From a virus, in IMG/VR virus record IMGVR_UViG_3300036851_000339, positions 1 to 64,000 of that record: a DNA stretch of 64,000 bases; one strand, 5' to 3'. The notes beneath the pieces are model-generated. The model was not told the DNA's origin. It searched no databases and was given only the letters and a program-made list of their open reading frames with translations. Both the position numbers and the translations under genes were made by a program. Positions 44,134 to 52,020 of the stretch are shown piece after piece. Each line of letters opens with the position of its first letter. Position 1 is the stretch's first letter.

Positions 44134-44984
44134 TCCATCACAGGAGAGATTTTACGATCCTTCCCCTGATTGTCGGTTGGAAGGTAGAAAGACTTTCGAT
44201 CTTCCTTCCCGAATTTCTCTTTTAGGTCAATAGAAGGGATAATGAAGATCCTTCTTTCGTTTTCTCCAGCCTCCCTTATTTCTCCCGCTATGGCGATTAT
44301 GAATTCATATTCATTGAGGATAGATTTTATAACTTGGATTCTGTTATAGGTTTTGTATCTTTCCCCATTACGTGTTGAGAGTGGTGAGAAAGTGGCCTTT
44401 TTAGATAGGTAGATCCTACAGGAGTGACCATTGATTATCGCCATGTTTTGGTAGCATCTATTCAGGTCTTTGCTTTGGACGATCTCCATCGAAAGTCCCA
44501 TTTCAGCGAGAGCATCTGATAGATAAGAGAGTTTCTCACTATCCTCAACAGATATGATGGCGTTCTCTCTCATTCTCTCACAAACAAAAGAGTGTCTGCG
44601 CTCGCGTCCAGTGACATTGAATCCGAAGTAAGTTGTGTATATCTGCTGGATTCTCTGCTTCGACACTCCGGCCAGATCCGCTATCTCCATGATAGTCCTG
44701 CCCTGGTCCAACATCCCCTTCATCTCATCGTAGTCAAAAATGATCTTCCGTCGGTGGTCACTGCTTATGTTGTTATATTGAAGCCTAGCCTCCTCTATTG
44801 TCTGAGGAGGCTTGACTCTTTTCTTTCTTACTCTTAGCTCAAGCGAGAGGTTCTCTTCTGGAATCAGAAAAGTTCTACCTCTTTTTATAATGCCTTTTAT
44901 ACGGCCCTCTTTGATCCACTTCCTTATAGTGGCTACATGGAGGCCCTTCTCTTTCGCAAATTCCTGTATCGTGAATAATTTCAT
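44079..44984 (-). CDS. DNA-binding protein with two HTH motifs
   Basis: 301 residues from the ATG at 44984 (AGGAG six nt upstream). The N-terminus is an excisionase/MerR-type HTH (FTIQEFAKEKGLHVATIRKW then GRIKG, about 4-30). A second HTH of the sigma-region-4 type lies near residues 97-125 (RTIMEIADLAGVSKQRIQQI). The C-terminal half is alpha/beta and could be a nuclease- or ligand-binding domain. It lies next to an inverted-repeat regulatory region and is a candidate regulator for the phage operators. Confidence 0.65.
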   Translation of the reverse strand: MKLFTIQEFAKEKGLHVATIRKWIKEGRIKGIIKRGRTFLIPEENLSLELRVRKKRVKPPQTIEEARLQYNNISSDHRRKIIFDYDEMKGMLDQGRTIMEIADLAGVSKQRIQQIYTTYFGFNVTGRERRHSFVCERMRENAIISVEDSEKLSYLSDALAEMGLSMEIVQSKDLNRCYQNMAIINGHSCRIYLSKKATFSPLSTRNGERYKTYNRIQVIKSILNEYEFIIAIAGEIREAGENERRIFIIPSIDLKEKFGKEDRKSFYLPTDNQGKDRKISPVMDWWSYQGAWHLLKDNSLN

Positions 44985-45036
44985 GAGCGCTCCTAACGTC
45001 CTGTTTATGGCCGCTGTCAGCCTCATTATTAAAATA

Positions 45037-45102
45037 ATAGCCTGTTACAGCAATGTCATATATGCATAATATAGTATAAGTTGAGCAATGGTAACAGGCT
45101 AT
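45037..45102. promoter_or_regulatory. 12-bp perfect inverted repeat flanking an AT-rich promoter region
   Basis: ATAGCCTGTTAC (45037-45048) and GTAACAGGCTAT (45091-45102) form a perfect inverted repeat 42 nt apart; inside it the heptamer AGCAATG is repeated directly. On the minus strand TTACCA, 17 nt, TATTAT gives a usable promoter between the arms for the HTH gene that starts at 44984. A looped or bivalent operator is likely, possibly for autoregulation. Confidence 0.5.
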
Positions 45103-45115
45103 TGTATGCAAACGC

Positions 45116-46021
45116 TCAAGCAGCCTTCTTTATTAGCTTCGCTGGGTGGGCTTTGACTGGGGTTACGATTTCGAGATGCGCCTTAGCAGGCGTTTTCACA
45201 CTGTCTGGGAATGGGAAGAGCTCTTCCTTGGTGGGGACTAGCTTCGTTAGACCTATTCCAGAAAGATATGCATCGAGAGCTGCTTCTGTGAGTCCGTAGA
45301 TCTCGCTATGAACCTGACTCCCTGTTACTACCACTCTCTCAATGAGATGGTCTCTTAAGGCGATGATCGAGGCTTCACCTTTTCTGTTCTTGTAGGCCAT
45401 TCCAGTGTAGAGGACCTCAGCAAACCTGGGCAGTCTGTAGCGATTCTCCGTATACCAGACCCTTGCCATTGGAGCGAGAACGGGAGAGATGGTGATGTGC
45501 TTTCTCCTTGATGGGAAGTATGAGAGGACCTCTTTCACTGCCTCTTCATGTTTCTCATATGCCTCGACCACCTCTGGGACGGTTGCTTTGCCTCTTAAGC
45601 CATTCATCAGGGATCTCACCACCGCCACCTCGTTGAATCCCGCGTCCTTATAGCCGAGGAGTTTAAGAACATCAGATGCGTTTCTCGCCGCTCCAGTATC
45701 AACCACCATCCTCACTTGGGGATCGAGTCCTTTCACGACGAGCGTTTTGGTTGCTAGTCCAGTGCTGATGATGCTGGTTAGTCTGTGTTGGCCATCGACA
45801 AGATTATCATCCCAATCGAACGCCACAGCTTCATGTGTGATGAACCACTTCCCATTGGTTTTATCTCTCCCATATTTCTCAACGAGGCGTGGTCTCAACT
45901 TACGATTGTGGGGATTGTTGTTCTCCATCCATTGCTGGGCCAACTCTGGGGTGATTTCTACGAATTCGGCTGAGAGGGCCTCCTTTGTGGGTTTTGACTG
46001 TTTATTGTTGTTTGGTTTCAT
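45116..46021 (-). CDS. ParB-like / DGQHR-domain protein
   Basis: 301 residues with AAAGGA before the ATG. Contains DGQHRLTSI (about 75-83), the core of the ParB/sulfiredoxin-like fold found in DGQHR proteins and ParB-type nucleases, followed by a helical middle and a basic C-terminus. In phages such proteins may act in regulation, methylation-linked processes or DNA binding; the exact role is unknown. It has the operator-like dyad at 46087 in its leader. Confidence 0.7.
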   Translation of the reverse strand: MKPNNNKQSKPTKEALSAEFVEITPELAQQWMENNNPHNRKLRPRLVEKYGRDKTNGKWFITHEAVAFDWDDNLVDGQHRLTSIISTGLATKTLVVKGLDPQVRMVVDTGAARNASDVLKLLGYKDAGFNEVAVVRSLMNGLRGKATVPEVVEAYEKHEEAVKEVLSYFPSRRKHITISPVLAPMARVWYTENRYRLPRFAEVLYTGMAYKNRKGEASIIALRDHLIERVVVTGSQVHSEIYGLTEAALDAYLSGIGLTKLVPTKEELFPFPDSVKTPAKAHLEIVTPVKAHPAKLIKKAA

Positions 46022-46086
46022 GTTTCTTATTTCCTTTGTTAACTGTTGATTTATAAACTATGTAGATCTCTACCTAAATATGCGAA

Positions 46087-46116
46087 GTCTACATGTATCT
46101 ATTAATACATGTAGAC
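46087..46116 (-). promoter_or_regulatory. Operator-like palindrome upstream of the ParB-like gene
   Basis: GTCTACATGTAT and ATACATGTAGAC are perfect 12-bp arms around a 6-nt spacer. A closely related sequence lies at 60709-60736. Both carry the core ATGTATTAATA on the minus strand and both follow a GAGAAA/TTTCTC hairpin at the end of the upstream gene, so this is a repeated control module, probably promoter plus operator (a -35-like TTGAAC is adjacent). Confidence 0.55.
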
Positions 46117-46189
46117 GTTCAACCATTTTAGCGACTAACTAAGAACCACATCTTTGGTAGTCATCACTACAATTTTGGATTTATTGAGG

Positions 46190-46218
46190 TTCTCAGGGAG
46201 AAAGTTTCTCTCTGAGAA
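46190..46218 (-). terminator. Long hairpin after the 239-residue gene
   Basis: TTCTCAG (46190-46196) pairs with CTGAGAA (46212-46218), and GAGAAA with TTTCTC inside, giving a stem of about 13 bp with one mismatch and almost no loop. There is no T run, so it may slow or process transcripts rather than terminate. A related structure is at 60754-60795. Confidence 0.4.
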
Positions 46219-46224
46219 TTCTTG

Positions 46225-46944
46225 TTATTCCTTGATTTTGTTGGGGTTGTGGGAGATTTTTGTCTTTTCGTTCTCCCTGAGAAATCTGCTGGCCGCTTCC
46301 ACGAATGGGCCTATCATATCACATCCAGGATTAGCTTCAATAGCATAAAGCGCAGAAGCATCAAAAGATCCTGTTGATTCTTCTAGATTACTGATACATT
46401 TAATAAGGGTTACTGCATCAGTCTCTGGCCTCTTACGTTTCTTTTTCTTGGGAACTGATGGAACTACTGGAATGTCGGCAAAAACTCTCTCAATAGCCTC
46501 TCGGATCTTCTTAAGTGGCATCTCTTGCGGGAGATTAATTAGGTAGATAATCTTATTGTAAAGGAGGAAGTCATATTGGGCCTTTGTTTTATACTTTTGA
46601 GCTCTCTCAACAAGTATCTCACGAGCTACAATCCTAAAGGTTTGCATATCCTGCCATTCAAATGCTTTAGGTACTGACTTTTTCAGCCTGTTATATGCTC
46701 TATCTTCATCATCTTTGTTGATACTTGTCAGATTTTTGGCCATATACCGGATAGTTATAGGTACAAAACCATTGACATCCTCCCAGTTTACTGATACAAA
46801 GATGGCTAGAAATGGTTCGTGTAATCCTTCTGGAACTCCTAGCCTATTTAGGCACATATTCCAGATTTGGAGAGTTCTTCTTGAAGTCAATTGAGTTTCG
46901 TGGGCCAGCTTGAAGTTCGAATCGGAATAGGTATAATTACTCAC
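46225..46944 (-). CDS. Hypothetical protein of the replication/regulation block
   Basis: 239 residues from a GTG with AAAGG upstream. Largely helical; a Lys/Arg-rich segment (VPKKKKRKRPE, about 165-175) separates an N-terminal domain from a short C-terminal one. The N-terminal half resembles winged-helix replication or plasmid proteins only in general character. It precedes the ParB-like gene. Function unknown. Confidence 0.6.
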   Translation of the reverse strand: MSNYTYSDSNFKLAHETQLTSRRTLQIWNMCLNRLGVPEGLHEPFLAIFVSVNWEDVNGFVPITIRYMAKNLTSINKDDEDRAYNRLKKSVPKAFEWQDMQTFRIVAREILVERAQKYKTKAQYDFLLYNKIIYLINLPQEMPLKKIREAIERVFADIPVVPSVPKKKKRKRPETDAVTLIKCISNLEESTGSFDASALYAIEANPGCDMIGPFVEAASRFLRENEKTKISHNPNKIKE

Positions 46945-47028
46945 GGTATTAGCCTTTCAATTTGGGAATAGATATAGGGGGTACACGACATACCCCCTTA
47001 ACTTTTATCGCCGGCATTATATACCACT

Positions 47029-47403
47029 TCACCCAACCTCATTCAATTCTATCTCCTTTAGCTCTCTGAAGAAATCTTCCTCCTCCTTTGTAGGGCCGAT
47101 GGGCGGAAGTCCACCTTTAAGCTCCCCCATCGCTATTCTCAATCCCTCAAGAACCCTATCAGCTACATCAGGTATGTTGTAGTAGTTATCAAGGGCATCT
47201 CTCATCGTGTCTATGCTCTCTGGCCCTATCGTTGCCTCCTTCACTCGATCCGCACCTGGTTCCAGCCTCTCATAGATCTCCCTTATCACTTCCATATCAG
47301 CATCGGATGTGGCTGAGAGGGAGATGCTGAAGGTTTCACCTTTTGGACCAACGCATTCAGGATGCCCACAGTCACAGGTTATTGTCAGCTTATGTATTAC
47401 CAT
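47029..47403 (-). CDS. Hypothetical protein with Cys/His cluster
   Basis: 124 residues from the ATG at 47403 (AAAGGA seven nt before). Begins with a strand followed by CDCGHPEC (about 10-17), possibly a metal site, then acidic helices. It overlaps the end of the preceding 56-residue gene. Function unknown. Confidence 0.6.
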   Translation of the reverse strand: MVIHKLTITCDCGHPECVGPKGETFSISLSATSDADMEVIREIYERLEPGADRVKEATIGPESIDTMRDALDNYYNIPDVADRVLEGLRIAMGELKGGLPPIGPTKEEEDFFRELKEIELNEVG

Positions 47404-47560
47404 CTGTAGTCCTTTCTTCAAGCCATTCTTCCACTATCTTTACCATCTCATTTATGCATCTCTCGTCATATACTGGAAGGGAGCAGTCATCATATGGAAG
47501 GCTAGTCGCATACTCATCCAGTTTATCCAGCAGAATCCAGATCTCGTCCTTTTGTGTCAT
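47390..47560 (-). CDS. 56-residue acidic protein
   Basis: Short gene with AAGGAG directly before the ATG and overlapping both neighbours. Sequence is helical and acidic (MTQKDEIWILLDKLDEYA...). Function unknown. Confidence 0.6.
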   Translation of the reverse strand: MTQKDEIWILLDKLDEYATSLPYDDCSLPVYDERCINEMVKIVEEWLEERTTDGNT

Positions 47561-47756
47561 CTCCTTCCTCCTCTCTGAACTCTAGTATCAGCTCCTTACA
47601 ATCAATGCAGGTTATCTCAATCGTTCTATTCTGACCCTCAACATACTCTCTCATCTCTAAATTATGAGGAGAGCCAAACCCAAACTCGATATCAGGATAG
47701 TCAGGGAGGTGGTCTCTGAGTTGGAGGTAGTCATCCTTTGATATCATCAGAATCAT
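47523..47756 (-). CDS. Small acidic hypothetical protein
   Basis: 77 residues. Alpha/beta, with CIDC near residue 50 in a strand-like region. GGGGAGAG precedes the ATG. It overlaps both neighbours, so it is probably translated from the same mRNA. Function unknown. Confidence 0.6.
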   Translation of the reverse strand: MILMISKDDYLQLRDHLPDYPDIEFGFGSPHNLEMREYVEGQNRTIEITCIDCKELILEFREEEGDDTKGRDLDSAG

Positions 47757-47994
47757 CTTCTCTCCCCAATCTCGTCCAAGCCTCAGTTATCTTCTCTTCC
47801 AACTCCAATATCTCCATCATCACTGCCCATTTCTCCTCTGAGATCCTTTGCTTGCTCACGTCATCTGACAGTGTTTGCGCTCCTCCATATTCTTTATCAT
47901 CTGAATCATCTAAAAAGATGACCATTTCCTCTGGGTCGTCTGGAGTTGATATTCCAGTACAAACTCCACCGCTTATATGGATTACCAGTCTCAT
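47731..47994 (-). CDS. Small acidic hypothetical protein
   Basis: 87 residues; starts with a beta strand and GGVCTGI motif, then acidic helices. AGGAG precedes the ATG by 9 nt. Function unknown. Confidence 0.6.
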   Translation of the reverse strand: MRLVIHISGGVCTGISTPDDPEEMVIFLDDSDDKEYGGAQTLSDDVSKQRISEEKWAVMMEILELEEKITEAWTRLGREDDSDDIKG

Positions 47995-48021
47995 TTATGT
48001 TACTCCTTTGTTACTCTGATG

Positions 48022-48429
48022 TTACTTATTAAGTACCTTACTAGCTAGAATATAACCATTATGCAATACTCCATCCTCGTTTCCATCCTCATTCCCAATG
48101 AATATAGAGTGGGTGAATTTCCCATCCCTCTCATACACGACCCATAAAGAAGGGTTGGAGTAGCATCTGAGGGCCTCTTCCAACTCCTTGATTCTCTCAT
48201 CTCTAGCCTCAATCTCCTCATCCAACTTCTCAATCAACTCATTCGACTTCTCCACCTCTTGGATAGCCATCTCGTTCTGTTCATATAGCTGTTCCAACTC
48301 ATCAGCTAAATTCTGGGCCTCTTTTATAAGCTCCTCTTTCTCTGTGTTGAGTTCATTGATCCTCTGATTCTTCTCACTCACCTGCTGTCGTAACGAGTCC
48401 ACTTCCTTCTCTGTCATCTTGTCGCACAC
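48022..48429 (-). CDS. Coiled-coil protein
   Basis: 135 residues from a GTG with AGGAGG upstream. Residues 8-90 are an uninterrupted Glu/Leu/Lys heptad coiled coil; the last 45 residues form a small beta-like domain (WVVYERDGKFTHSIFIG). Probably a dimer or trimer. Function unknown. Confidence 0.65.
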   Translation of the reverse strand: MCDKMTEKEVDSLRQQVSEKNQRINELNTEKEELIKEAQNLADELEQLYEQNEMAIQEVEKSNELIEKLDEEIEARDERIKELEEALRCYSNPSLWVVYERDGKFTHSIFIGNEDGNEDGVLHNGYILASKVLNK

Positions 48430-48610
48430 TTTCTACCTCCTTTGGTTTGAGTTGTTGATAAAACTCCATCGTCGTTCCCTTTTCAGACTCGGAAAAGCTC
48501 CTCCAATTCCTCAAAGAGACCCACTCTGGTTCTTTATCACCAGTTAGGGAGAGAAGGAATTGAACGGCCTCCACTCCCTCTTTCTCTTCTTTAGTCATTT
48601 CTGTGTTCAT
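48374..48610 (-). CDS. Small hypothetical protein
   Basis: 78 residues, acidic start and a middle with Trp residues (PEWVSLRNWRSFSE). GAGGGAGAG precedes the ATG. Overlaps the coiled-coil gene by 56 nt. Function unknown. Confidence 0.55.
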   Translation of the reverse strand: MNTEMTKEEKEGVEAVQFLLSLTGDKEPEWVSLRNWRSFSESEKGTTMEFYQQLKPKEVESVRQDDREGSGLVTTAGE

Positions 48611-48619
48611 ATCTCTCCC

Positions 48620-49003
48620 TCAGTTGATGAACTCAACCTCCACCCCTTGTTGTGAGAACAGCTCCATGACCCGATTCTCCCGTTCTAACTCATCCATAGT
48701 TGGGGTTAATGAATTAAGTATTATTATCCTGTCGTTGATAGCGTATAACTCTCTACCGATTGGGGAAGAGTTAGGTAAATACAGATCACCATTATTTAAC
48801 CACTTAGCCTCATCTGGAAGAATCAGAGCTACCTCTGGAGAATGAGCCGCTGCGTTACCCAATAACGTTTCTCTTGGCACTCCACATGACTCCAGATAGA
48901 AACCAACACAACACATTTTTTCATCTTCTCTACGCAGGAGCTTTGATAACTCAGCCCCTTGTCCCCTCAACCATTTCTCTCTATCAATCACTAACTTTCT
49001 CAC
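48620..49003 (-). CDS. Distant CCLGVLC-family protein
   Basis: 127 residues from a GTG that overlaps the upstream stop (GTGA). CCVGFYLESCG (about 31-41), a following region with LPDEAKWLNNGD and a helical end resemble the tandem pair at 41836 and 42186, so this is probably a third, diverged member. Function unknown. Confidence 0.6.
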   Translation of the reverse strand: MRKLVIDREKWLRGQGAELSKLLRREDEKMCCVGFYLESCGVPRETLLGNAAAHSPEVALILPDEAKWLNNGDLYLPNSSPIGRELYAINDRIIILNSLTPTMDELERENRVMELFSQQGVEVEFIN

Positions 49004-49587
49004 TTAAACACCTCCATCCACACACTACAGGTTATTACCCTATCCAGCCTCGTCCTACAGTAGAGATGCTGGATAATTGAAAGAGCTTCAGCAGTAGTAG
49101 CTTCTGATGTGACTCCACTCTCGATCCCGACCATCACCCTTATGGATTGCTTCTGTTGGCCTGGTGTCTTCAGCAACTCATGAGCAAACTTTGTCATTGC
49201 TATCACATTCAAATAACGATCCCGCTGGAAGGCCCATACCCCAAGGGTTTCACGGGCATCGTTGATATAAGGGATGAAGTTTGTGATGCTCATCAACTTC
49301 CAATTCTGCCTCTTCACCCTCCCTATCAGTCCCCCAGCTAGGATGAACTCCCCTCTATCTCCCACACCCAGGGAGAGGGATGCCGCCCACTTCTTCCCCT
49401 CCCTCCACATCAAGGCCCTCACGTCCTCCATCCCAAAGAGGGCCATCGAATAGATAGGGATATGTCCATCATCTCTTCGGAACCATCTTCCCGCGTAGGG
49501 GTAGTCTTTCTCTCTTAGCATTCTGAGGAGTCGCATCTGGGCTTCCTCAAGAGTTATATCAGGGCTATCTTTCATAGTAGCTCCCAT
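49000..49587 (-). CDS. Hypothetical protein downstream of the JAB gene
   Basis: 195 residues, alpha/beta. Either of two nearby ATGs (49587 or 49575) could be used; both have a ribosome binding site and both overlap the JAB gene end. It is the last gene tightly linked to the E1/E2/JAB set, so a role in that system is possible. No motif recognised. Confidence 0.6.
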   Translation of the reverse strand: MGATMKDSPDITLEEAQMRLLRMLREKDYPYAGRWFRRDDGHIPIYSMALFGMEDVRALMWREGKKWAASLSLGVGDRGEFILAGGLIGRVKRQNWKLMSITNFIPYINDARETLGVWAFQRDRYLNVIAMTKFAHELLKTPGQQKQSIRVMVGIESGVTSEATTAEALSIIQHLYCRTRLDRVITCSVWMEVFK

Positions 49588-50491
49588 ATAATTCTCTCCA
49601 ATAATCCTCTATCTGTCCCGTCTCCTCCAGGAACTCTCTATACACCTCTTCCTTCTCCTTGTTGTTGTTACCCCAATATCCTGGCATCCCTACTCTATTT
49701 TTGTTACTCCCCTTACCTCCATTATATGTAACAACATAAGCCTTCTCAGGTTCAGGGAGTTCTGAGAGAATAGCCCCGCCATCTGACCCAAAGGCTGCTC
49801 TATTATAATTCGAGGTAGTCTCCACTCCACAAGACGCCTTGTCCTTGTGAGAGTATGATCCAGCCCTATAACGCAGTATATTAGGGCAATCTCCCAAAGA
49901 CTCAACCTTCGAAGTGATTGAAGGTCTCTCGATTTTATGGCTGAATGGCCAATCTTCTACCCCAAGAGGCATCAGATTCGCATATGACACCCCCATCTCT
50001 CCACACTCTAGATCATAATTAAGGATGGCCTCATAGCTGAAGCCTAATAATTTCGACTCAACTTTAGAATCTGGAGTGGCCACCACGATAGAGCTGGCGA
50101 AGTTGGAACAAATCCCTCCATCCGATAGATCTCCCCCATCTCCTTTCGCCTTGAGTGATCCAGAGAATCTCGCAGACATCATATGATGAGAGTGAATCCC
50201 ACAAACCATCCTCTCCCTCACCCACTCAGGGAACATCTCATCGAGAGTGGGCTCATCTCCTTTATATGGCCTAACGTGGGACCCTCTACGGATCTGGTTG
50301 GGTGGGGTCCAGAGCTCAGTAATAATGACATGAAGACCATTTTCATTTCGTTCACCCAACCCAACTGTCATCCACTCATCCTTATCCCAGATAGCTCCTG
50401 CAAGTTGGGCTATCAACTCTGGAGCGATCTCGATGAGCCCCTTTGTGGCTTTGACGACTGGGCAACTTACAACTTTCTCAATCTCAATCAT
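49565..50491 (-). CDS. JAB/MPN-domain protein (putative isopeptidase)
   Basis: 308 residues. The N-terminal 130 residues form a JAB/MPN metalloprotease: probable catalytic Glu39, then a strand and VIITELWTPPNQIRRGS (about 55-71), and His100-Ser-His102 followed by seven residues and Ser110; the Asp that normally comes three residues later is displaced to 118 or 121 by an insert. JAB enzymes of this kind cleave bonds after a Gly-Gly C-terminus. The C-terminal half is of unknown fold. The start overlaps the E1 stop. Together with E1- and E2-like genes this indicates a ubiquitin-like system. Confidence 0.75.
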   Translation of the reverse strand: MIEIEKVVSCPVVKATKGLIEIAPELIAQLAGAIWDKDEWMTVGLGERNENGLHVIITELWTPPNQIRRGSHVRPYKGDEPTLDEMFPEWVRERMVCGIHSHHMMSARFSGSLKAKGDGGDLSDGGICSNFASSIVVATPDSKVESKLLGFSYEAILNYDLECGEMGVSYANLMPLGVEDWPFSHKIERPSITSKVESLGDCPNILRYRAGSYSHKDKASCGVETTSNYNRAAFGSDGGAILSELPEPEKAYVVTYNGGKGSNKNRVGMPGYWGNNNKEKEEVYREFLEETGQIEDYWRELYGSYYER

Positions 50492-51104
50492 TACTCCTCC
50501 TTATCTCATTTACTGGATTCGCCGCAGTAGGCATAAAGTGTTGAGTCTCTATTATCTTCCCTGTATAGAGGAGATAAAGGATCGCTTCTGCTCCCATCCC
50601 CACTGATCGGAAGACTTGCCCCAGCCAGGGCTTGATGGTGTAGTCATCGTGTTGTTCTAACTCATCTCCCATGTAGATAGGTGGGCCTGGGGAGACTGTG
50701 GCGATGCCTGTTCCATCGAGGGCCAGACGGATGCCTTTTATATCTAGCATATCAATAGTATCCCACATCAACTCTCTCTCCGATCTACCCATATCAGTAG
50801 CATCTACAAAGATAGTCTTACTCCAGTCTCCCTCTCCAAGGTCATCAGGATAAAATCTTCTGGTATGGATAATAGGTGGAGTGTTCCCCATCACATACTT
50901 TATGAAGGTATGGAGGTATTCCACTTTTGGTTGAGTTGGATCGAGAGGCATCGGGAGACGTTTAGCCCCTCCTCCACCTACAAAGTTGTCATCATCGTAG
51001 ACTTCTATTGGGACAATATCCTCAAGCTCACGGCATAAAGCTACTGTAAGCCAGAAGGCTGATCCCGCTCCTGCTATCACGATTCTGTTATACAAAGGCT
51101 TCAT
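50484..51104 (-). CDS. ThiF/E1-like adenylating protein
   Basis: 206 residues from the ATG at 51104 (GAGGAAGAAG before it, overlapping the E2-like gene by 17 nt). A Rossmann ATP-binding start RIVIAGAGSAFW (about 7-18), an acidic strand end EVYDDDN (about 34-40) followed by an Arg (about 48) in the position of the ThiF N-x2-R motif, and FVDATDM near 103 fit the E1/ThiF superfamily. It has no separate catalytic-Cys domain, like minimal bacterial E1s. It would adenylate the C-terminal Gly of a small modifier protein. Confidence 0.65.
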   Translation of the reverse strand: MKPLYNRIVIAGAGSAFWLTVALCRELEDIVPIEVYDDDNFVGGGGAKRLPMPLDPTQPKVEYLHTFIKYVMGNTPPIIHTRRFYPDDLGEGDWSKTIFVDATDMGRSERELMWDTIDMLDIKGIRLALDGTGIATVSPGPPIYMGDELEQHDDYTIKPWLGQVFRSVGMGAEAILYLLYTGKIIETQHFMPTAANPVNEIRRSND

Positions 51105-52020
51105 CTTCTTCCTCCTCTTCCTCTTCCATCTCAAAAGAAGGCTCACACTGACAGGGTGAGCTTCCACAATCCCCACAGTAGTTCTCACAACGTTCACATA
51201 TATTATCGCCGTTTAGCTCCTCATTACTGCTGAATGACTCGCCACATGCATCACATATAAAGGCTGGATGCTCTACGCAATATGTGCAGACCCTTCTATC
51301 ATTCAACTCACTCCTCAGCTCCATATATCCACAGGTGTTACAGCCTCTCAGTATGTTATAACAATCATAACAACATCTCAGCTCTCTCCTTGAGTAGTAC
51401 CTTGACTCAGGCTCAAAGAGTGTCTTTGAACATATGTTACATTCTATGTACAACCCGATCCGACATTCAGCGCAGAACCTCCTTTGATCCATGTCCAATA
51501 CCTTCATGCAGTTCTCGCATCTGAACATCTGCGCTATCTCAAGACACTTAGCTGAGCATAGTTTGGTGTCTTTAAACCCAAAATAGAACTCAACGTCCAC
51601 AAAGAACTTTCCACTACAAGCTGGGCAGTTTTTATATGGAAGCCTCTCACAATCATGCCCTATCTCAACCAACCATCGAGGGACACAGTAGACGTGCTTC
51701 CCTTTGGCGACCCCTGCAAATAGGGCCTCTGAGGCTGTTTTGGCCTCCCCAAGACAAACCTCTCCACTCATCCTCCATGAATGGGGGTGGACTATCTTAC
51801 CCTCGCTGATTGGAGAGCCATCCAGATTCCAACATCCCTTTATATAGTGTGATTGGTCATTGATTAACCACACTCTGTTAGTAGGAAACCACCCATCACA
51901 GTAGGGACAACGAGCCTCTGGGTTGATGAAGAGTTTCGTTTTTGTTCTGAGATCCCATCCACTTTTAGACTTATCTATAGCAGCATCGAGACTTTTCCTC
52001 AGCTTATACCCAATACTCAT
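51088..52020 (-). CDS. E2-like protein with zinc-rich C-terminus
   Basis: 310 residues from the ATG at 52020, which overlaps the upstream stop (TGATG); an extension to 52053 is rejected. Residues 70-95 contain HPHSWRMSGEVCLGEA, matching the HPx-xxxx-G-x-CL pattern around the active Cys of ubiquitin-conjugating (E2) enzymes. After it come at least eight CxxC pairs (residues 130-300, e.g. CPACSGKFF, CENC, CNIC, CNTC, CDACGESF), like a string of treble-clef or RING-like zinc knuckles, and an acidic tail. It could combine E2 and E3-like functions. The E2 fold is inferred from one motif and gene context. Confidence 0.55.
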   Translation of the reverse strand: MSIGYKLRKSLDAAIDKSKSGWDLRTKTKLFINPEARCPYCDGWFPTNRVWLINDQSHYIKGCWNLDGSPISEGKIVHPHSWRMSGEVCLGEAKTASEALFAGVAKGKHVYCVPRWLVEIGHDCERLPYKNCPACSGKFFVDVEFYFGFKDTKLCSAKCLEIAQMFRCENCMKVLDMDQRRFCAECRIGLYIECNICSKTLFEPESRYYSRRELRCCYDCYNILRGCNTCGYMELRSELNDRRVCTYCVEHPAFICDACGESFSSNEELNGDNICERCENYCGDCGSSPCQCEPSFEMEEEEEEEDEAFV

